A DNA stretch of 64,000 nt from Euglena gracilis (Eukaryota; Euglenida; Euglenophyceae; Euglenales), in NCBI GenBank assembly GCA_039621445.1, contig CP154956.1, forward strand, positions 35,792,100 through 35,856,099. Direction: 5' to 3'. The notes below the pieces were generated by a model that was given only the letters and a program-made list of their open reading frames with translations, did not search any database and had not been told where the DNA came from. This document shows, one piece after another, positions 56,201 through 64,000 of this stretch. Position 1 is the stretch's first letter. Each line of letters begins with the position of its first letter. The position numbers and the translations under genes are program-made.

Positions 56201-56403
56201 TCAGACAGGGGACAAAGGCACCCCATGCCTTGATCCAGCAATCAGATTGATACTTGAGAAAATGTTACGTTGGCGACAATCACTGCACTTTGGCTTCAGC
56301 TTATTTGATGCTGGTGAGTTTGACAGTTGGAGAGCATCATCATCTAAAACATATGTTGATTTCATCTTGTATGTTTGACCCAACTCAAGTGGTGGGGAAT
56401 TGC
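47137..56403 (-). CDS. Dispersed minus-strand gene of unknown function (composite model)
   Basis: Four minus-strand exons with clean GT-AG signals are grouped: 56403-56269, 53185-53002, 49658-49486 and 47272-47137. The last three join in phase (0, then 2) and end in a stop codon; the first leaves phase 1 while the next needs phase 2, so an exon is missing. Reading through gives segments YKMKSTYVLDDDALQLSN, RRTVYRTDEGECWDNFTRL, GLTPVEMNYLWCKFGSMY and a lysine-rich tail. No family is recognised. Introns of 2-3 kb hold MITEs at 51196 and 53873. It would be convergent with the kelch gene. That the exons are one gene is inference. Confidence 0.4.
47273..49485. other. Intron or intergenic DNA
   Basis: No exon is certain. 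A plus-strand frame near 47980-48042 reads IDSPVIQPDPRKKKTKEHAQ before a GTCAAT, and a plus-strand frame ending at 48930 reads MGADYDESFDLQKPYAEKV; both are weak single candidates. Confidence 0.3.
49486..49658 (-). CDS. Unknown minus-strand gene, internal exon
   Basis: Between GACTCAG and GTCTCC the minus strand reads AVSGTYTTASILRKKHQGRY, then VGVCSSQEGLTPVEMNYLWC and KFGSMYIPPNYVGGLIA: 57 codons without a stop. A further exon just upstream (GCAGCACATT to GGGGCAGCAG, 49860-49800) would also join in phase 0. Confidence 0.5.
49659..51195. other. Intronic DNA with G/C-run repeats and one open frame
   Basis: A repeat with GGTGCGCTTCTATTTGGACC (50045-50255) shares motifs with 30240-30350. A plus-strand frame at 50620-50946 (reads GKVYTVACVQLDCKGPTLGD) is protein-like and ends in a stop, but has no identified family or splice partner. 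Confidence 0.35.
51196..51574. mobile_element. CAGG-type hAT-like MITE
   Basis: The 379-bp element starts CAGGGGTTTTTATAAGCC and ends GGTCTTTAAAAACACCTG. TTTGAAAT (51188-51195) and TTTAAAAT (51575-51582) agree at seven of eight positions. The interior shares the GGGGGTCC block design of other family members. Confidence 0.8.
51583..53001. repeat. AATAAGACCCCCC-type repeat and flanks
   Basis: A fold-back-like repeat (52040-52500) has repeated GGGGGGTCTTATTTTTGG, a CTTCGGCGCTTCGCGCC hairpin and GCTCGATCGGCCCAGG. Copies lie at 61740-62180 (inverted) and 62650-63310. A second repeat (52610-52740, TATAGCACGCC, GTCGGCAGGCATTGG, CATAGCACAAGGCA) recurs at 58450-58670 and 62180-62310. Confidence 0.7.
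53002..53185 (-). CDS. Unknown minus-strand gene, internal exon
   Basis: Between CCCACAG and GTGGAA the minus strand reads GVRAVNKAMGWLRHTWLGG, then RRTVYRTDEGECWDNFTRLR and GAGKEAKAADFLLVQK. It sits in an unusually long open frame (to 53616). Leaves phase 0, fitting the exon at 49658. Confidence 0.45.
53873..54161. mobile_element. CAGG-type hAT-like MITE (family B) with perfect 8-bp duplication
   Basis: The 289-bp element starts CAGGGATTTTTTTAAGTTTG and ends GGTCTTAAAAAAACCCCTG. GCCCCAAA is repeated exactly on both sides (53865-53872, 54162-54169). The interior has opposed G/C runs and TTTTCGGCGCCGCAGGCGCC, matching 3083-3338 in reverse orientation. Confidence 0.88.
54170..56268. other. Intronic or intergenic DNA
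   Basis: Mostly AT-rich. Holds a (CCCA)n run at 55684-55711. An open stretch at 55760-55940 is protein-like on both strands and cannot be assigned. Confidence 0.4.
56269..56403 (-). CDS. Unknown minus-strand gene, internal exon
   Basis: Between TATTCCAG and GTAACA the minus strand reads NSPPLELGQTYKMKSTYVLD, then DDALQLSNSPASNKLKPKCS and DCRQR. Clean splice signals; the CSDC pair is the only motif seen. Confidence 0.45.
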
Positions 56404-56738
56404 CTGGAATAAACCTTTGAAATCACATTGGGAAAATAAAACCCTTGTTCAAATTGGCCCAATAAAATTTTTCTCAATTATGAGTGAAGCAGCACCAAAG
56501 GGGACCGTTGTGTTTTGTTTTTTATTTGCTTGCTTTTTTTGTTCACAGCAGACTTTCGTTGACACTGTGTCGTTGACACCCCCCCCCATGTCAATGGCTC
56601 ATTTGGCCTGAATTTGGCATTGCTTGTGCGCTGCTGTTGCTGTATGTGCTTTGGAAAAGAGGGAGACGATGCCAAAAAGTGAGAAAGTTGACCAAGCTGA
56701 CAAAAACAATGGTGACCCCAGCCGCCTTGCTTGGCCAG

Positions 56739-56786
56739 GTGACCAACTCCATTGTGAAGCAGTGGGGCTTGCACAAGAAGATGGAC
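56739..56786 (+). CDS. HDAC exon: [16 protein letters not shown]
   Basis: Sixteen codons between TTGGCCAG and GTGTGTGCC, equivalent to the THNLLLNYGLYRKM region of HDAC1. Joined to the next exon it gives [19 protein letters not shown] without gap, confirming both boundaries. Confidence 0.88.
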
Positions 56787-59458
56787 GTGTGTGCCCCCTT
56801 GCACTTCCGCTTGCTGTTTCTCCTTGTTTGCTTTTCTGTTTGTTTTCTCTGCCGCTATTATTTCGGCGTGCTCCCCTTCATCACCGCGCTCTCCCCCTCC
56901 TGCGGTTTCATTTCGGACTAACTTTGTTTTTTGAACACTTCTGGCGGCCTCAAAGGCGGCCAATGGGTTCCGGATGTTGCTCCAGATCCTGCAGCCCTCC
57001 TACGCCACTGCGGCCGACATGAAGAAGTACCACCTGGAGGACTACGTCGACTTCATCAACAGCATCGGCCCCTGCGCAAAGGTGCCTTTCGCCCTTCCCT
57101 CCCTCCGTCCATTGTGATGGCTGTCTCCCCATTGCAGAGTCGCTGTCGCTGCCATTGACCAAGGCCAGGCAATTGCTTAAGCACTGACCGACCCCCCCCC
57201 CCCGGGGGGGGGGGTGACTGGTTTTTTTCAGAGTGACTGACTGGTTTTTGGCCTGGACCCCCTCCCCCCCCCCCGGGGGTCGGTAAAAAATTGTATGACC
57301 AAGGCATTAAGGTCGCCACCGCCTCCGCAGGACGCTTCCCGCCGGGAGGGCTTCTCCCGCGAGCTGGCAAAGTACAACTTTGGCGATGACTGCCCCGTGT
57401 TCGACGGGCTGTGGGAGTTGTGCCAGCTGTGCGCGGTGTGTGACGCGCCGGCCTCCCGGCCCGTGTGCTGTGCCCTTCAATTCAAAAGGCAGGGTGGCCA
57501 CGGCCCTTTTGCCTCGCCACCCCCTCCGCGCTTTGGGCTTTGGGTGGGTACCGGGACTGCAGGGCCACTGCCCCCCCTCCGTCCCCCTGCCCAGGGAGGT
57601 TCCCTGGCCGCCGCCGCTTCAACTCAACGCATTGCCGTCTGTGTTAGACTGGAAAGGGGGAAAGGGAGGATGGGAGTGGATGACAGTAGAGGGCTATTTG
57701 AGAGGTGGCAATCAACTGGGCACACAGGGCTGCCTGGGATGGCCTGCAAGGCACTGCTTGCAGGACAGGGATATTCCGCAGGTCATAACCTCCCCCAGAC
57801 CTCAGACGATCTGAGCACAGAGGTCCGTGCGTCAATGCACATTCCACAACCATGCCAGGCTGCACGACATCGTGCGACATTGTGCATGAACAACAGGCCA
57901 ATATGCAGCTCTGAGACAGGGCGGCCTACACCACGCACGCAAGTCAGAGTGCCGAGGGTTCTGCTCACACCTTTCCTTTTCTACTATTGTGTGCTGGCAA
58001 AATGGTTTTTTGTTCCCTCAAAAGTTTGCCTGCCAGATTGTATTAAAATTCTTGAAAGGTTGACGAGGCGGCTTCAAAATTCATAATTTGCCACTTTCAC
58101 GTTGGGGGGTACTTTGGGAGATATTGGGGTATTGACGCGTGTGCGTGTGCCTGTGCGTGTGCGCGCACTGGGGGGTTAATTTTCATTTATTTTCATTTTT
58201 TTAAAAAAATTTTGATTTTTTTTTGGTGAAGAAGGTGTCTTCAGCCGTCTGGATTTATGATCTTGGAACTGTGCCTGGGCAGGATACAAACAAGGGCCAA
58301 AGGTGCCAAGCGTAACTCTCTTCTTCAAGAAAGAAAATGTCTTTTCGTTGGTGCAGAAAATCATGCATCAGGACTGGGGGCATCTGGGACTCTACAGCCC
58401 CACGCTTCTTTTGGAGGAATTTCGCACCTACCGGAGGGGGGGGTGCTATGGGTACGCAGGCAGGGGATGGGGCACTTTCAGCCCCGGGGGAGGGGTCGGG
58501 TTTGGTGGGCAGTGCTATAGCAAACCCTCCGATGCTGAAGGCGCCGGGGAGCCCGAAAGTGGCCATTTTCAAGGGAAAATTGGCGTTGTCGGCAGGCACT
58601 AATCCCCAAACCGACCCCCCTGGGGGGGGGTGCCTGCTATGGGCAGGCACCATTGCACAAGGCACCCCAGGGGTTACTGAAAACAAGACGGCTCCCAAAA
58701 GTTCAAAATTTCCATTCTGTGCTCGCGCCAAAATGTTCAGCATTTTTGGCAAATTGCCGGAAAGGACATTTCTGGCCATTTTTTTGGACAGGCAAGAGTA
58801 TTTGTCAAGCCAAACTTGCTCATTTTGGTCATGGCATTGCCAGCCCCCCCCCCAAAATAGCTTTGAAGTGCCCTCAGGCTTTTTGTGCCCAAATAACTGG
58901 GAGGAAATAATCTGTCCAAATAACTTTGTCCACCCTTCAGAAATGAAAATTTGAAAATGACTCGTTTTTTTTTTTTGGAGAATCAGGAGGTGGTGGGCGC
59001 AAACTATCATCTGAAATGTCATAATGCTGTTGTCCGATTGTTATGTTTTCATTATGAATAAAACAACATTTAGCAACAAATTCCTTTAAGAAAAGTTGTC
59101 AATCGGTCCATCAATGACATCAATGGCATTGCCCAAATAACTTTGCATGAGATTGGGGGCAATATATTAAGTTATTTGTTGAGCGTTTAGGTGGGAGGAG
59201 TCCCCACCCCTTTGGACATCCGGGGAGGGGGGTACAAAAAGCCTTGTGGAACGGCGTGGGTTTGCTACGTGAACGACATCGTGCTGGCAATCCTGGAGCT
59301 GCTGAAGGCGTTTTCGCGTGTGCTGTATGTTGACCAGCCTTTTGCTTAAGGGTTCGCAGTACCCCCCGCCCCCGGGGGGGGGGCTCCTGGGGGGGTCCGC
59401 TGGCAGGGCTAGTTTGTGGGATATTATATATAATATATATATATATATTATATATATA

Positions 59459-59511
<53 letters not shown>

Positions 59512-59874
59512 TATTTTCCAGCAAAGTGCCGATTTTTCTGGGAACCCCAAAGCTTGCCAAAAATGCCCATTTTGGCCATTTTTTGGCAGGGTGGGACAAA
59601 ATCCCATTTTTTTTTGGAAAAATATCAGCCCAAAAACGCATTGATAACCTTGGCGCGCAGCACTGGAGGAATTCTTTTTCGAGTGGGGGGACCCCGACCC
59701 TCCCTCGGGGGGGGGGAGCGGGGGTCTAGCTGGTGGCTTTTTCCCCGTGTATTGTAAAATAGCCAGCCAGTGGACCCCCCGAGGTCTTTAAGCAAAAGCC
59801 CGACGTGGACATCGACATCCACCATGGGGATGGGGTTGAGGAGGCGTTCTATTTGACCGACCGTGTCATGACCG
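56739..59874 (+). CDS. Class I histone deacetylase (Rpd3/HDAC1-like), partial multi-exon gene
   Basis: Class I HDACs remove acetyl groups from histone lysines with a catalytic zinc. Plus-strand exons 56739-56786, 56986-57081, 57331-57435, 57595-57636, 59228-59328 and 59799-59874 follow the family order: [63 protein letters not shown], then [17 protein letters not shown]. The D-x-D-x-H zinc ligands are in the last exon. Not found are the N-terminal exon(s), the segment normally reading NWAGGLHHAKK with the catalytic histidines, and everything after DRVMT. The C-terminal half probably lies beyond 59.9 kb or outside the window. Phases of the first three exons match exactly. Confidence 0.88.
56986..57081 (+). 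CDS. HDAC exon: [17 protein letters not shown]
   Basis: Thirty-two codons between GCTCCAG and GTGCCTTT, matching [20 protein letters not shown] of the family. Phase 0 at both ends. Confidence 0.92.
57166..57297. mobile_element. CAGG-type hAT-like MITE with perfect 8-bp duplication, in HDAC intron
   Basis: The 132-bp element starts CAGGCAATTGCTTAAGCACT, and its right end is CCGACCCCC-type run then TCGGTAAAAAATTGTATG. ACCAAGGC is repeated exactly on both sides (57158-57165, 57298-57305). It makes up about half of the 249-bp intron between two HDAC exons. Confidence 0.88.
57331..57435 (+). CDS. HDAC exon: [16 protein letters not shown]
   Basis: Thirty-five codons between CCTCCGCAG and [27 protein letters not shown] matches the family [18 protein letters not shown], which forms part of the active-site channel. 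Confidence 0.93.
57595..57636 (+). CDS. HDAC exon: [14 protein letters not shown] (probable)
   Basis: After CTGCCCAG the frame reads [14 protein letters not shown], in the place of GGSVAGAVKLN in HDAC1. The start joins in phase 0; the GTCTGT donor is unusual and the end uncertain. Confidence 0.6.
57637..59227. other. HDAC intron(s) with G/C-run repeat
   Basis: The catalytic HHAKK region should be encoded here. A frame at 57709 reads AINW but does not continue as GGLHH. A repeat at 58440-58690 (TATAGCAAACC, GTCGGCAGGCACTAA, CCATTGCACAAGGCACCCC) recurs at 52610-52740. Confidence 0.5.
59228..59328 (+). CDS. HDAC exon: [22 protein letters not shown]
   Basis: Reads [20 protein letters not shown], then [11 protein letters not shown], matching [23 protein letters not shown]. 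The 5' boundary is approximate. The exon ends at TAT; the donor GTTGAC belongs to the duplicated target site of the MITE at 59335. Confidence 0.88.
59335..59802. mobile_element. CAGG-type hAT-like MITE forming an HDAC intron (introner)
   Basis: The 468-bp element starts CAGCCTTTTGCTTAAGGGTT and ends TCTTTAAGCAAAAGCCCG. ATGTTGAC (59327-59334) and ACGTGGAC (59803-59810) are its target duplication, six of eight identical. Joining the flanks across one copy restores codons for V-L-Y-V-D-I-D-I-H-H exactly. The GT of the left duplication is the donor and AAAAG near the right end is the acceptor, so splicing leaves two extra codons (P-D). Confidence 0.85.
59428..59512. repeat. (TA)n microsatellite inside the MITE
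   Basis: About 80 bases of TA/ATAT lie in the middle of the family-A element at 59335-59802 and are absent from other copies. Confidence 0.92.
59799..59874 (+). CDS. HDAC exon: [18 protein letters not shown]
   Basis: Reads [20 protein letters not shown], then [13 protein letters not shown] contains the aspartate and histidine zinc ligands. PD at the start comes from the MITE end and duplicated site. The exon leaves phase 1 at GTACCC, so the next exon should start with the remainder of a valine codon (VSFHK). Confidence 0.93.
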
Positions 59875-61433
59875 GTACCCCCTTTCCCCGTCCAGCGCGT
59901 TTCTTTTGTAATTTAGCATATTGTTTTGTTTGTTTTGTTATAACAACAGAAGAAGCACGGGGTTTTAGAACGTGGTTTTGGTTGTTGGGTTTGGGTTCAC
60001 AAGCCAAAAAAAAAATAGAAAAGAATTTCGAACGTTTGGATTGTGGTGTCCTTATTCTGAAGAGGATTGCTTGGATAGTGAGGCACAGTTTTGTTGGTCC
60101 AACAGGACTAAGGAAATTATCCCGACGTGTTGAATACCCCATTGGGTTTGCTTGGCATCAAAGTGTAGAATAATCTTTTTTGGAACGGTGGTGCATGAAC
60201 GACGGTCCAAAATGCCCGTTTTTGGTTTCAGAAGGAAATCCTATAACTGATTTCAAATTTTTTCTGAAGAAAAAGCCCCCAAATCGTCATACCTAGACTG
60301 TGCCTTTCTCCCTGTCGCCCAAGGCACAGGAGACTGACCCAGGGGGGTTCCCAGGACACACCCCAAGGGCCAAATTTCCCGTTTGCGCCGAAAATTTTGG
60401 CGATTTCAACAAATTTACCAAAAGTACCTAAAATGGCATTCAGTATCAATTTTGGGGGGTATATTTTCGCCCCATCTCTGTTTTTGTGGGGGCTGTCCCC
60501 CTCTCCTTGACCGAGGGTTCGCCCCCCCCCCCACCTGCCCTTACATCAAACCCTGTACAGAATCCCTCCCCGCACGCAATACACAACCCTCAAGAGGGCT
60601 TTGAAAGGCAGCCTTAAACTGGGGGTCCCAGTTTGTAAGTTTGGTTTGCCGGGGGGGGGGCTGAGGGGGAGGCTGGGTCCGGTCGGGAGGAGGGGTCAGA
60701 CCAAGTGGGTGTGCCCCGAAGGGGTTTTTTTTTCTGTTCTCGGCCAAGCGGTCGATTTCGGTACCCCAAAATCGACTCCCTGGAATAATGGATCCCCTCC
60801 GCCAGGCTTATTTGGGGAGGGGGAAAATGTGAAAAATACGAAACGCATCCCCCCCTGTACTATTCCCCCGTGCTGAACTCCAAAGAAGCAAATCAAGGCG
60901 GAAACTCAAGCATTCCCCTCTGGAAACGGCATTTGCTGCATGAATAAAACTACATGTTGTCTGAAAACCTTGCAACAAGTGCAAGTGAAGCAGTATCAGT
61001 GCCTGGCTTTTTTTGTGAAAGGCGCCAGAAACAAAAAAAGCAAAAAGATGCTTTTTTGAGGTCTTTGAGTTTGAGAAAATGTGCTCAAATAATGGATTCT
61101 CCCAAAACCTGGCCTGGATTAGAGTGATTTCGGAGGAGTGGACCAATCAAAAAGTGCCTGAATTTTTTCTCTTGAAAAAGAGGCTGGTTTCCCATTGGAT
61201 TGGGGGATGAAACAGCAAAAAAAGGTTGAAAATGATGTTTCTGTGTGTTCCTGTGAATGCCCCAAAGATGGAGCCCCCAATGAAAAACTTCGTTTTTTTC
61301 ACCCAAAGGTGACCCCCCCAAGAAAAGCCTCAAGGCCCGGGCAACAGAAAAAAATTTGGAGGGATATTCCAATTTTTCACAAGAAACAATCCATTTTTGG
61401 GCAGAAATCGCTAATTTTGGGGAAAACCCCCAG

Positions 61434-61465
<32 letters not shown>
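61434..61465. repeat. (CA)n microsatellite
   Basis: About 15 CA units. Confidence 0.92.
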
Positions 61466-61468
<3 letters not shown>

Positions 61469-61739
61469 GTGTTTGACTACAGTTGGGGACAGTGGAACAC
61501 AAATGAACGCATCACAAAGCGTAACAAAACAAAGGGGGAGGTTGGGTGACTGGCGGTTGGCAAACACTGGTCCACCTATGGAGTAACTCCCCCCAAAGTA
61601 ACACTTCCATATGGTCACCCCCAAATAAATCCCCCTGAGGACAGTTTGGCAACCTTTACAACCTCCCAGGCTTCTTTTGGGGCTGGGTGTTATGGGCAGG
61701 CAGGGGGGTAGGGCGGTTTCGACCCCCGGGTCGGGATTT

Positions 61740-62180
61740 GTGGGCAGTGCTGTAAATCCCCCCCAAAAAATAAGGCTCCCTGGGCCGATCGAGCAAAAAT
61801 CCAAAATAAGACCCCCCATAAATAAGACCCCCCCTGACGGCGCGAAGCGCCGAAGACGGTGAAAAATTTCCCAAAAAATTACTCAAAACCCAATTTCATA
61901 CTCAAAAATGATGGAATTTCAAAAAATTTCAGATTTTTGAGGTGCAAAAAAAAAACATGGTAAAATGTCAATTTGCACCAATTTGCACATGGCGCGAAGC
62001 GCCGAAGGAAAAAAAATTTAGTGCTCTTGGGAACCTGAAAAATGGTGTCTTTTTCGGGCCAGGTCGGTCAAGAAAAATCCAAAAATAGGACCCCCCCCCT
62101 GGAGGTTTCCAGCAACGGACCCAAAAAAAAAATAAGACCCAGGTCTTATTTTTGGGGGGGGTGGCCCCGGCTCCGAAGGC
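61740..62180 (-). repeat. AATAAGACCCCCC-type repeat, inverted copy of 52040-52500
   Basis: Shares AATAAGACCCCCC, GATCGAGCAAAAATCCAAAA, two GGCGCGAAGCGCC hairpins, GGTCAAGAAAAATCCAAAAA and CCAGCAACGGACCC with the 52-kb copy in opposite orientation. Confidence 0.8.
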
Positions 62181-62378
62181 GCCGGGGGCCGAAATTGGCC
62201 ATTTTTGACGGAAAATTGGCTGGGTCGGCAGGCACCAGGTCTAGAACTGACCCGGGGGGGGGGGGTGCCTGTGATGGGCAGGCACCCCATAGCACAAGGC
62301 ACCCCCCTCCCCTCCCCTCCCGGGGTTGGTGAACAGAAACGTGAACCTCCCATTTCAGACATCAGCCTACAACTCCAA

Positions 62379-62402
62379 CCCTAACCCTAGCCCTAACCCT
62401 AA
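62379..62402. repeat. Short interstitial telomere-like tract
   Basis: AACCCTAACCCTAGCCCTAA is a degenerate TTAGGG-type run of four units. Single AACCCTAACCC units occur at 6590, 55450 and 63523. Confidence 0.7.
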
Positions 62403-64000
62403 TGAGGGGGAAATCAAACTTTTGGAGTGGTCATTTGGGCGTACTCCCTTTAATTGAGGTCATTTTAACAACCGCTCAATTCTTCTCCGCGATGTGCAAT
62501 TTTGGCCCAAATGGCAATTCGTATGCAATACTTCAACTTCCACACAAAGAAATTCATGTTGTGCCTTCTCAAGCAGCTTAAGGGGATCAGGGTCAGAACT
62601 GACCCCCGGGAGGCTTGATATTTGGAGAGTGGGGTTTCTGCTTCCTACCCCTGAAAAACCAAGACCCCCCCAAAATAAGGCCCCCCAAGAATAAGACCCC
62701 CCCCTGCTGATTTTTAGTAAAAATACAAAAAGGCAGACCCGCCCAAACTTAGACTCCCCCCAAAAAAGACCCTCCCTCGGGATTTCCCGAAAAATCTAAA
62801 AAGTAGACCCCCCCTAAAATTTTGAAAATGCTGCCAAATGGGTGGTTTTTTGGACATTTTTTCGATTTCTGCCCATGTTGCATGTGTCAAAATTGGCATT
62901 TTTTTGGAGATTTTTTTTTGCTCATTCCCAAAAATTACCCTTTTTTTGACCGATTTTTGGACCTTCCCGTGGAAAGGTTTTTTCCCCCCTTTTTGGGTCG
63001 GGTTTTACAGAAAGCCACCCCCCCCCCAAAAGGTTCCCTTTGGGATTTTCAGCAACAGACCCCAAAAAGTTGACCCGGGGTGTTGTTTTTGGGGGGTTAT
63101 TCTTTATTGGACATTTTTTTAAGGTGAGCTATAGAATTTTAGAGATAAACTCCCAAAATTTTCCAGTGGGCAGGCACTTTTTTTTGCCTCCCCAAATAAT
63201 GACCTCCGGTGGGCAGGGGGGGTCTAATTTATGGAGGGGTCCATTTCATGGATTTTTGCTCGGACCGGTCAGGGAGGTCTTATTGGGGGGGTCTTATTTT
63301 TGGAGGGGTTTACCTACCTGGTTTCCAGTCCTTTTTGTTGTTTATGGCTTTTTGCGCAATCAATGCTCTTTTTTGAATTTTATTCTGATCCAATTTTATC
63401 GAATTTTTTCATTCATCGAATGTTTGTGACGATCTTCCTTGCGCAGAGATTTTCGATAAAATTTGGACTAGAATTAACAGCATTAAGTTCAGCAACCAAA
63501 TTCTAACCACAGTTCTAATTGTAACCCTAACCCTAGCCCAAACCAGCAGCCAAACCCTGCCCTGGACTGCAGAACCAGGCTTATGCTTGAGAACCCCGGG
63601 GGTCCACTGCAAAAATTCCTGTTTTTGGCAATGTTTGATTTTTTTTGAACAAGGTCATCCAAAGAAAAAGCACATTAAAACCCCCTTTCCAAGGCACGCA
63701 GTGCCGGAGGAATTTTTTTCCAGTCAGGGGGGTCTGGACCTCTGGGGAGGTCGGGTCTAGTGTGTGGCCTTTTTCTGGTGGCTTGCAAAATGCTGCTTAA
63801 CGACCCCCGGGGGTTTTCAGCTCTGGAAAACTGGGCTCGCTGGAAAGAGGCTGATGGCTGACCCCCCTCCCTCGTCCCAGGGCTGAAAACTCGACCAGAC
63901 CGGTTGAACCAGATACCCAAAAATCGAAAATTGCAAAAAAATGCCCCCCAAAATGCCAATTGTGCAGGAATAGAATTTTTTTTAACCCAAAGTTTGCCCT

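Larger units (their letters stand above)
59875..64000. other. Downstream HDAC intron or flank, no further exon recognised
   Basis: I searched for VSFHKYGEYFPGTGD and later HDAC motifs without success. The stretch is mostly repeat: AATAAGACCCCCC repeats (61740-62180, 62650-63310), G/C-run elements and a CAGGCTTATGCTTGAGAACC start at 63573. Confidence 0.45.

Noticed and set aside
57705-57745. VAINWA frame as the missing HDAC exon
   Set aside because: Only four or five residues match; it does not continue as GGLHHAKK and has no GT donor at the right place.

Overview
The window is eukaryotic nuclear DNA, most likely from a protist or alga with a repeat-rich genome. Every gene I can read is split by GT-AG introns, long repeats and microsatellites dominate, and there is a short TTAGGG-type interstitial telomeric tract near 62.39 kb. 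I see no bacterial operon, no CRISPR array and no tRNA or rRNA gene. I cannot name the species.

Layout. (1) 1-3.5 kb: G/C-run-rich repeats, 32-bp tandem arrays and a near-perfect hairpin. (2) 3.52-33.03 kb, plus strand: one very long gene, or at least one consistent exon series. It encodes an RNA-binding protein with an RS-rich N-terminus, about three tandem copies of a KH-containing exon module and an RS-rich C-terminus. Its first intron (about 14.7 kb) holds a ~163-bp satellite arranged as back-to-back composite units, a 1.3-kb 19-bp satellite built on a palindrome, and a pure G/C array. (3) 34.05-34.37 kb: a small plus-strand gene of unknown function. (4) 36.07-36.48 kb, minus strand: a complete ribosomal protein eS27 gene with four exons and 48-54-nt introns. 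(5) 40.10-41.89 kb: a DNA transposon-like element with 24-bp terminal inverted repeats, carrying a four-exon minus-strand gene (N-terminal HTH/Myb-like, acidic C-terminus). (6) 44.4-45.9 kb: two nested transposons, then the last exon of a kelch-repeat gene. (7) 47.1-56.4 kb, minus strand: a dispersed exon series of an unrecognised gene. (8) 56.74-59.87 kb, plus strand: exons of a class I histone deacetylase that runs past my last recognised exon.

The most interesting thread is a family of short non-autonomous elements. They start CAGG, end CCTG, carry subterminal C-run/G-run blocks and are flanked by 8-bp target duplications, all hAT-like features. At least seven copies have recognisable duplications. 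One is inserted inside the HDAC codons for V-L-Y-V-D. Its duplication supplies the GT donor and its right terminus supplies the AG acceptor, so the element is itself an intron (an introner). Other copies lie in introns and intergenic DNA. This suggests these elements have helped build the long introns seen here.

The KH/RS protein (RNA processing), eS27 (translation) and HDAC (chromatin) are unrelated housekeeping genes and do not form a pathway. All exon boundaries are my reading of splice signals and homology; no transcript or database was available.
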